NCBI RefSeq assembly: GCF_052116145.1
Contig: NZ_JBQKLQ010000001.1
Location: 248,001 to 312,000 of the forward strand
Direction of reading: 5' to 3'
DNA length: 64,000 nucleotides
Origin: Fundicoccus sp052116145
GTDB lineage: Bacteria; Bacillota; Bacilli; Lactobacillales; Aerococcaceae
The position numbers were made by a program, and so were the translations under genes. Positions 58,220 to 64,000 of the stretch are shown here, in pieces (positions within the stretch are counted from its first letter, which is position 1; every line of letters begins with the position of its first letter). The notes beneath the pieces were generated by a model. That model worked only from the letters and a program-made list of their open reading frames with translations. It did no database searches and was not told where the DNA came from.

Positions 58220-60871
58220 ATGAAAAAATTAACCAGTTCTCAAGTTAGGCAGATGTGGTTAGATTTCTTTGAGGAGAAAGAACACTTAGTGTTGCCAAGT
58301 GCGTCTTTAGTCCCTGTAAACGATCCAACACTACTATGGATTAACTCAGGTGTTGCAACATTAAAAAAATATTTTGATGGAACAGAAGTACCCGAAAATC
58401 CACGCTTAACTAACGCTCAAAAGAGTATTCGTACGAATGATATCGAGAATGTTGGCTATACAGCTCGCCATCATACGATGTTCGAAATGTTAGGGAATTT
58501 CTCGATTGGTGATTACACTAAAACTGAAGCAATTCCAATGGCTTGGGAATTTTTAACAAGTGATAAATGGCTAGACTTTGATCCGGAAAAATTATACGTT
58601 ACTTACTATCCTGAAGATACAGAAACGAAAGAACTTTGGGAAGCAATTGAAACATTTGATTCGACTCATTTAGTAGCAGAAGAAGGTAACTTCTGGGATA
58701 TCGGGGCTGGCCCATGTGGACCAAACACAGAAATTTTCTATGACCGTGGTGAAGCTTATAATGATTTGCCAGAAGGTGATCCAGAAAATTATCCTGGTGG
58801 AGAAAATGAACGCTGGTTAGAAATTTGGAACCTTGTGTTCTCAGAATTTAATCACTTACCAGATGATACTTACCAACCATTACCTCATAAAAACGTCGAT
58901 ACTGGTATGGGCTTTGAACGATTAGTTTCTGTTATTCAAGATACACCCACGAACTTTGAAACTGATTTGTTTATGCCAATCATTAAAGCAATCGAACATT
59001 TTGCTGACGGTGCTAAATATGAAGATAATGAAGACTTAAAAGTTAGCTTTAAAGTAATAGCTGACCATGTACGTGCGGTTTCTTTTGCAATTAGTGATGG
59101 AGCTTTACCTTCAAACGAAGGTCGAGGTTATATTCTACGACGTTTAATTCGTCGTAGTGTGATGCATGGACGTAAATTAGGGATTAAAGGTACTTTCATG
59201 AGTCAATTAGTGCCTGTGATTGCAGATGTTATGGGCGATTACTACAGTGAATTGCGTCTCAATATTACTTTTGTACAACAAGTTATTTTAAATGAAGAAG
59301 ATCGTTTCCATGAGACGATTGAAGCGGGTGAAACTCACTTGATGTCAATCATTGAGCAGTTGCGTTCAGAAGATAAAACTGTAATCAATGGAAGCCAAGC
59401 GTTTCAATTATATGATACATTTGGTTTTCCTTTAGAATTAACAGAAGAAATTGCTCAGGATAATCAATTTACTGTCGATAAAGAAGGCTTTGAAGTCGAA
59501 ATGGAAGCACAACGTAACCGTGCACGTTCGGCTCGTTCTCAAGAAGCTAGCATGTCTGTTCAATCAGCTGTCTTACAGAGTATTGAATCACCCTTTGAAT
59601 TTGTTGGTTATGACCAATTGTCAACGAATGGAACAATCAAAGCGATTGTGATTAGCGACGAGCTACACCAGCAAGTACCAGCTCATTCACAAGCATGGGT
59701 ATTCTTTAACCGAAGCACTTTCTATGCAGAAATGGGTGGACAAGTAGCTGACAACGGTGCTGTTTTTGATGGTGAAGAGATGTTGGCAGAAGTATTAGAT
59801 GTCAAAAAAGCGCCAAATGGTCAATTTATGCATAAATTGCGTACCTTAGAAATGCCGTTAACTATAGAACAGTCTTATACACTAACTGTTGACCGTCAAG
59901 CACGTATTAAAACAAACCAAAACCATACAGCGACACACTTACTACATAAAGCACTTAAAGTAGTATTAGGCGAGCACGCGAACCAAGCTGGCTCTTATGT
60001 CGGACCAGATCGTTTACGTTTTGACTTTTCTCATTTTGGTAAAGTAACGAATGATGAATTAAAACAAATCGCGAATATCGTTAATTATTACATTGAAAAC
60101 GCAGAAGATGTAAACATTTCTGAAATGTCAATTGATGCGGCAAAAGCAATGGGTGCGATGGCGTTATTTGGCGAGAAATATGGTGATAACGTTCGCGTCG
60201 TTAACATTGCGAATGAATCCATCGAATTATGTGGGGGCACACACGTCTCAAACACCAATGAAATTGGTACGTTCAAATTAATCAGTGAAGCAGGTATTGG
60301 TGCGGGTATTCGTCGAATTGAAGCTTTAACTGGCCAAGCAGCTATTGCAGATTACCAAGAAAAAGAAAATTTATTAACCACTATCCAAACACAATTAAAA
60401 GTACAACAATTAGACCAATTAACACATAGAGTTGAGCAACTACAAGAAGAGTTAAAAACAGCAAACTCTAAAGTTGACTCATTATCTGCTAAGTTAATGC
60501 AACAAGAATCAAATAATTTATTTAATGATGTTAAGACAGTGAATGACGTCACTTTTGTTGGCTTGAAACTTGAAAACCAAACAATGGATGACTTACGTAA
60601 TCTAGGGGATGTTTGGCGTCAAAAAGCTATTTCTAACGTTCTTGTTTTAGCTTCGGCTCTAGGTGATAAAGCAAACTTAATGGTTTTAGTGGATGACGAA
60701 ACAATTGCCAAAGGCTTAAAAGCTGGCGATTTAATCAAACCCCTAGCTAATTTAGTAGGCGGAGGTGGTGGTGGACGACCACAAATGGCTCAAGCTGGTG
60801 GGAAAAATCCAGCAGGCATTGATAATATGTTGACTGCAATAGAAGCGAAAATCGCTGAATGCTTAAGTTAA
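58220..60871 (+). CDS. alaS: Alanyl-tRNA synthetase
   Basis: An 883-residue class II synthetase that charges tRNA-Ala and edits Ser and Gly. The catalytic part begins LTSSQVRQMWLDFFEEKEH and contains TNAQKSIRTNDIENVG, RHHTMFEMLGNFSIGDY and ISDGALPSNEGRGYILRRLIRR. The editing zinc site is HTATHLLH with CGGTH, and the end has the Gly-rich C-Ala segment GGGGGGRPQMAQAGGKN. Start ATG 58220 follows AGAGGAGAAGATTTAA. It is controlled by the Ala T-box and followed by ireB, ruvX and DUF1292, the usual Firmicutes order. Confidence 0.98.
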   Translation: MKKLTSSQVRQMWLDFFEEKEHLVLPSASLVPVNDPTLLWINSGVATLKKYFDGTEVPENPRLTNAQKSIRTNDIENVGYTARHHTMFEMLGNFSIGDYTKTEAIPMAWEFLTSDKWLDFDPEKLYVTYYPEDTETKELWEAIETFDSTHLVAEEGNFWDIGAGPCGPNTEIFYDRGEAYNDLPEGDPENYPGGENERWLEIWNLVFSEFNHLPDDTYQPLPHKNVDTGMGFERLVSVIQDTPTNFETDLFMPIIKAIEHFADGAKYEDNEDLKVSFKVIADHVRAVSFAISDGALPSNEGRGYILRRLIRRSVMHGRKLGIKGTFMSQLVPVIADVMGDYYSELRLNITFVQQVILNEEDRFHETIEAGETHLMSIIEQLRSEDKTVINGSQAFQLYDTFGFPLELTEEIAQDNQFTVDKEGFEVEMEAQRNRARSARSQEASMSVQSAVLQSIESPFEFVGYDQLSTNGTIKAIVISDELHQQVPAHSQAWVFFNRSTFYAEMGGQVADNGAVFDGEEMLAEVLDVKKAPNGQFMHKLRTLEMPLTIEQSYTLTVDRQARIKTNQNHTATHLLHKALKVVLGEHANQAGSYVGPDRLRFDFSHFGKVTNDELKQIANIVNYYIENAEDVNISEMSIDAAKAMGAMALFGEKYGDNVRVVNIANESIELCGGTHVSNTNEIGTFKLISEAGIGAGIRRIEALTGQAAIADYQEKENLLTTIQTQLKVQQLDQLTHRVEQLQEELKTANSKVDSLSAKLMQQESNNLFNDVKTVNDVTFVGLKLENQTMDDLRNLGDVWRQKAISNVLVLASALGDKANLMVLVDDETIAKGLKAGDLIKPLANLVGGGGGGRPQMAQAGGKNPAGIDNMLTAIEAKIAECLS

Positions 60872-60961
60872 GATGGATGATTTTTAGTTTTCTACCGATA
60901 TAAGTTTCATTTCTTGGTCAACTAATGTAAAATGTGACTATAAGAAAGGTTCGGTGAAAAA

Positions 60962-61222
60962 ATGCAATCATTAGATGAAACAATATTATTCAAATTAGAT
61001 GATTTAAATAAACGTACTGTAAGAGAAACTTTAGAGATTGTTTACTCAGCACTCGAAGAAAAAGGTTATGATCCGATTAACCAAATAGTAGGTTACTTAT
61101 TATCTGGTGATCCAGCCTATATACCGCGCCATAATGATGCGCGTAACTTAATACGACGTCATGAAAGAGATGAAATTGTAGAAAAATTAGTAGAGTACTA
61201 CTTAACTCAGAAAGAGAGCTAA
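60962..61222 (+). CDS. ireB: IreB regulatory protein (UPF0297)
   Basis: An 86-residue small dimeric protein. In Enterococcus faecalis IreB is a substrate of the PASTA kinase IreK and limits cephalosporin resistance. Family segments are EEKGYDPINQIVGYLLSGDPAYI and RHNDARNLIRRHERDEI. In enterococcal IreB the reported phosphosites are Thr4 and Thr7; here position 7 is Thr (DETI) but position 4 is Leu. The start follows GAAAGGTTCGGTGAAAA. The stop is immediately followed by the GTG of ruvX, so translation is coupled. Confidence 0.95.
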   Translation: MQSLDETILFKLDDLNKRTVRETLEIVYSALEEKGYDPINQIVGYLLSGDPAYIPRHNDARNLIRRHERDEIVEKLVEYYLTQKES

Positions 61223-61223
61223 T

Positions 61224-61652
61224 GTGAATTATCAACGTACAATGGGGTTAGATGTTGGTTCGAAAACTGTAGGAGTCGCTGTCAGTGACTTGATGGGATG
61301 GACTGCGCAAGGAGTAGAAACTATCCGCATCGATGAGGAAGTTAAAGATTTTGGTTATGAGCGTTTGCTCGAATTGATAAAAGAACATTCAGTCAATAAG
61401 GTAGTGATTGGTTTACCTAAGAATATGAATAATTCGATTGGCCCAAGAGCTGAAGCGTCATATACTTACGGAGAAGGTCTACTTAAATTATTGCCTGAGA
61501 TGGAAATTACCTATCAAGACGAGCGCCTGACGACCTCTCAAGCAGAAAGAATGCTAATTACCGAAGGGAATGTTTCACGCAAAAAACGTAAACAAGTCAT
61601 CGATAAGTTAGCGGCCGTTATTATTTTACAAAACTATTTAGATACTAAATAA
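61224..61652 (+). CDS. ruvX: RuvX/YqgF family RNase H-fold nuclease
   Basis: A 142-residue protein of the YqgF/RuvX family, linked to processing of the 16S rRNA 5' end and once proposed as a Holliday-junction resolvase. Acidic residues of the RNase H-like site are in MGLDVGSKTVGVAVSD, VIGLPKNMNNSIGPRAE and YQDERLTTSQAERML. The start is GTG 61224, one base after the ireB stop. It lies in the conserved alaS-ireB-ruvX-DUF1292 cluster. Confidence 0.96.
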   Translation: MNYQRTMGLDVGSKTVGVAVSDLMGWTAQGVETIRIDEEVKDFGYERLLELIKEHSVNKVVIGLPKNMNNSIGPRAEASYTYGEGLLKLLPEMEITYQDERLTTSQAERMLITEGNVSRKKRKQVIDKLAAVIILQNYLDTK

Positions 61653-61676
61653 AGGGAAATTAGAGGAGGCAATACT

Positions 61677-61970
61677 ATGGTTCAAAATCACGAGCATAAT
61701 CACGATCACGAATACATTACAATTTTAGATGAAGAGGGCAACGAGTCTTTATATGAGATTTTATTTACCTTTGAATCGGAAGATTTTAAAAAGAGTTATG
61801 TTTTAGTATACCCAGCTGGAACAATTGAAGACGAAGACGTGGAATTACAAGCTTATTCTTACACTGAATCAGAAGAAGGTAATGCTGGTGCGTTACAACC
61901 TATCGAATCTGATGAAGAGTGGGATATGGTTGAAGAAGTCTTAAATACATTCTTAGCAGACGAAGATTAA
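61677..61970 (+). CDS. DUF1292 protein (YrzB)
   Basis: A 97-residue acidic protein of the DUF1292 family, function unknown, always near ruvX in Firmicutes. It starts with a His-rich stretch (HEHNHDHEYITILDEEGNE) that could bind a metal, then FESEDFKKSYVLVYPAG and VELQAYSY, and ends DEEWDMVEEVLNTFLADED. The start follows AGAGGAGGCAATACT. A strong terminator follows. Confidence 0.93.
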   Translation: MVQNHEHNHDHEYITILDEEGNESLYEILFTFESEDFKKSYVLVYPAGTIEDEDVELQAYSYTESEEGNAGALQPIESDEEWDMVEEVLNTFLADED

Positions 61971-61999
61971 TTATTAGCACAGTTACATCCTACTTTTAA

Positions 62000-62038
62000 A
62001 TCACACTTTTGCGTAATACGCGAAAGTGTGATGTTTTT
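62000..62038 (+). terminator. Terminator after DUF1292 gene
   Basis: ATCACACTTT pairs with AAAGTGTGAT, with inner GCGT/ACGC, then GTTTTT. Confidence 0.93.
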
Positions 62039-62118
62039 GTAACATGGTTAATCTAGCCAGCATAGATGAAGTCTGATATAATGCTAACATTATTAGTCTG
62101 TTAGTTAAAGGAGGAGTT

Positions 62119-63348
62119 ATGGCTAGTTTTGATTGGAAAACGATTCGTGAACAGGCGAAATCGAAAGAGACTTACCAAGTCAAAGAGAAAATGTGGACAA
62201 ATAGAATCGTTAAAATCATCATTATTACCATTCTTACAATCATGATTGCAGGTGGCTTAGGTGGTTACTTTTATGTTAGACATACATTAAGCTCCGTTGA
62301 TTCATCCAATGATGAAACAGTTGAAGTGACTGTGCCGATTGGAAGTTCTACGAAAGACATTGCATCGATATTAAAAGACAAGAATATTATACATAATGAT
62401 TATATTTTTGATATTTATTTAAGGCTTCAAAACGTTGGAGACCTTCAAGCAGGTCATTTTGAATTTAATCAATCGATGGATGCTGGTGACATTGTTGCAA
62501 CATTGCAAAAAGGGGGCGAACCGATCTTTGAAGACATTGACACAACGATCACTGTCATTGAAGGAACGAACCTAGAAGAAATTTCTGAGTTAATTGAAGA
62601 TAAAACCCCCTTTACTGCGGAAGAATTTATGGAACTGGTTAACGATGAAGCCTATATTGCCAGTCTAAGTCAGCAATTCCCAACATTATTGGGTGACTTG
62701 ACAGAAGTGGAAGGGTTAAGATATCCTCTAGAAGGGTATTTGTTCCCAGCTACTTACGATTACATCGGCGGGATGACCCTCGAAGATTTAGTAACTCAGA
62801 TGGTTTCAACCATGAACTTAGAGTTTCAAGCAATTCGTGAAGATCTAGATCAAACATGGATGACGTTCCACCAAGTTTTAACTTTAGCTTCAATTGTGGA
62901 ACGAGAAGGTATTACAGATGAGGATCGTGCGATGATAGCAGGCGTATTCTTAAACCGTATAGAAGTGGGTATGCCACTTCAAAGTGATATTACCATTTTA
63001 TATGCTTTAGGTGAACATAAGGAACTGGTTACCTTAACAGATTTGGAAGTTGAATCACCCTATAACTTATATATGTATACTGGATTAGCACCAGGACCTT
63101 ACAATAGTCCAAGCATGTCTTCGATTATGGCAACAATTTATCCAACTTATACTGATTATTATTATTTTGTGGCCGATTTAGATACGCAAGAAATATACTA
63201 TTCAACAAATATTGATGATCATAATGCTTTGGTTGAACAATACGTTAATCCGTATTTCGAAGAAGACGAAGAAGCGGTTGATGAAGAAGCTACAGGGGAA
63301 GATGTAGAGGAAGTTACCGAAGAAATCATTGGAGAAGATGTAGAATAA
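62119..63348 (+). CDS. mltG: Endolytic murein transglycosylase MltG
   Basis: A 409-residue membrane-bound enzyme that cuts nascent glycan strands and sets their length. A basic cytoplasmic N-terminus, one helix at about residues 30-52 (IVKIIIITILTIMIAGGLGGYFYV), a LysM-like part (VTVPIGSSTKDIASILKDKNII) and the YceG catalytic domain with the active Glu in TLASIVEREG and NRIEVGMPLQSD. The C-terminal 35 or so residues are an acidic tail of Glu, Asp, Ala and Val. Start ATG 62119 follows AAAGGAGGAGTT. In other Lactobacillales it also precedes udk or greA. Confidence 0.95.
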   Translation: MASFDWKTIREQAKSKETYQVKEKMWTNRIVKIIIITILTIMIAGGLGGYFYVRHTLSSVDSSNDETVEVTVPIGSSTKDIASILKDKNIIHNDYIFDIYLRLQNVGDLQAGHFEFNQSMDAGDIVATLQKGGEPIFEDIDTTITVIEGTNLEEISELIEDKTPFTAEEFMELVNDEAYIASLSQQFPTLLGDLTEVEGLRYPLEGYLFPATYDYIGGMTLEDLVTQMVSTMNLEFQAIREDLDQTWMTFHQVLTLASIVEREGITDEDRAMIAGVFLNRIEVGMPLQSDITILYALGEHKELVTLTDLEVESPYNLYMYTGLAPGPYNSPSMSSIMATIYPTYTDYYYFVADLDTQEIYYSTNIDDHNALVEQYVNPYFEEDEEAVDEEATGEDVEEVTEEIIGEDVE

Positions 63349-63369
63349 AAGAATCTATCAAAATGAGTT

Positions 63370-63419
63370 GGCTTGAAAAGGTAAACCTTCAGATAATCTG
63401 AAGTGGCCGTTTTTAAGCC
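63370..63419 (+). terminator. Hairpin between mltG and udk
   Basis: CTTCAG-ATAAT-CTGAAG at 63387-63403, inside an outer helix GGCTTGAAAA with TTTTTAAGCC. The five T fall within the outer arm, so the inner stem could stop polymerase and the outer one could mask it. Confidence 0.55.
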
Positions 63420-63501
63420 TGCTTCAATTTGTATTATGTAGCACCAAGGAATAAAAACTAATAGTTAATCAGGCGAAAGCCTAAGTATAGGAAGTGGAAA
63501 A

Positions 63502-64000
63502 GTGACAAAGAAACCTATTATCATAGGAGTGACAGGTGGGTCCGGTAGCGGGAAGACCAGTGTAAGTAATAAAATTTTAAAACATTTCGGTACTGGTAAT
63601 GTTATGTTAATTCAGCAAGATTACTATTACAAAGACCAATCGCATTTAACGTTTGAAGAGCGTCTTAATACAAATTATGATCATCCATTAGCGTTTGATA
63701 CAGAACTGTTTTATCAACATATTAATGAATTGTTAGCTGGTAAATCAATCAATAAACCGGTTTATGATTATACAAAACACACACGAAGTGCTGAAACAAT
63801 TTGTCAAGACCCTCGTGCTGTAATCATTATTGAAGGGATTCTAATTTTAGAAGACAAACGCTTGCGAGATTTAATGGATATCAAAGTATACGTAGACACC
63901 GATGATGATATTCGCTTGGCGCGTCGTATTCAACGTGATGTAATTGAACGAGGCCGTTCGGTGGAATCAGTAATAGACCAGTATGTGAACGTTGTTAAAC
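63502..64000 (+). CDS. udk: Uridine kinase (3' end outside window)
   Basis: Phosphorylates uridine and cytidine in pyrimidine salvage. The frame opens at GTG 63502 after ATAGGAAGTGGAAAA and stays open to the end of the window (166 codons seen of about 210). The P-loop GVTGGSGSGKTSVSNKIL, QQDYYYKDQSHLTFEERLNTNYDHP, and IIEGILILEDKRLRDLMDIKVYVDTDDDIRLARRI are canonical for Udk. The C-terminal part lies beyond the window. Confidence 0.95.
   Translation, partial: MTKKPIIIGVTGGSGSGKTSVSNKILKHFGTGNVMLIQQDYYYKDQSHLTFEERLNTNYDHPLAFDTELFYQHINELLAGKSINKPVYDYTKHTRSAETICQDPRAVIIIEGILILEDKRLRDLMDIKVYVDTDDDIRLARRIQRDVIERGRSVESVIDQYVNVVK

Noticed and set aside
1..64000. CRISPR array, prophage, insertion sequence or toxin-antitoxin pair
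   Set aside because: No regularly spaced repeats, no transposase, integrase or capsid-like proteins, and no small overlapping toxin-antitoxin pair were found; all long frames match core or widely shared Firmicutes families.

Overview
The window is about 64 kb of low-GC Firmicutes chromosome. It looks like a member of the Lactobacillales: EzrA, DivIVA, IreB, a maltose PTS with a MapP-type phosphatase, a DUF1831 gene between iscS and mnmA, a Prp-cleaved L27, and five T-box leaders. MreBCD suggests a rod or ovoid cell. Aerococcaceae or Carnobacteriaceae is my guess; the sequence I read does not settle the family. There is no prophage, insertion sequence, CRISPR array, tRNA or rRNA that I can see. 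Base use is even throughout, so this is mostly core genome.

Layout. 1-6 kb: the end of the division cluster (ftsZ 3' part, yggT, ylmH, divIVA, T-box, ileS); ylmE and sepF, normally between ftsZ and yggT, are absent. 6.4-11.2 kb: a maltose module with a divergent LacI-type regulator, a PTS EIICBA and a probable maltose 6'-phosphate phosphatase, with two LacI-type operator-like sites between regulator and PTS gene. 11.3-15.8 kb: telA/xpaC pair on the minus strand, then nudF, a tail-anchored protein and mtnN. 15.8-18.3 kb: an amino-acid ABC transporter behind a T-box whose specifier reads CAC (His). 18.3-21.2 kb: rpsD with a structured leader, then ezrA. 21.4-25.8 kb: cysteine desulfurase plus thiI, a single-cysteine thiol peroxidase, a sirtuin and a 3-methyladenine glycosylase. 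25.9-34.3 kb: T-box valS, folC, radC, csp, mreBCD.

34.3-37.4 kb is the most unusual block: a T-box leader with a CGC (Arg) specifier drives three tandem, related amino-acid binding proteins with no permease or ATPase gene next to them and no lipobox on any of them. 37.4-38.6 kb is rplU-prp-rpmA. 38.8-48.6 kb holds a BaeRF-family protein, a stress protein, an SDR enzyme, ackA, chrA, pyrR, a small membrane protein, a 6S RNA gene on the minus strand beside rarA, and a DUF1576 membrane protein with a small partner. 49-55 kb: iscS, DUF1831, mnmA, then recD2. 55-64 kb: a lipid kinase, a HAD phosphatase, a DUF92 membrane protein, T-box alaS with ireB, ruvX and DUF1292, then mltG and the start of udk.

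Themes: tRNA-sensing control (Ile, His, Val, Arg, Ala T-boxes), sulfur transfer to tRNA (two desulfurases paired with ThiI and MnmA), and cell division and shape (FtsZ, DivIVA, EzrA, MreBCD, MltG). Many starts were moved downstream of the longest open frame on Shine-Dalgarno and homology grounds; these are stated per gene.
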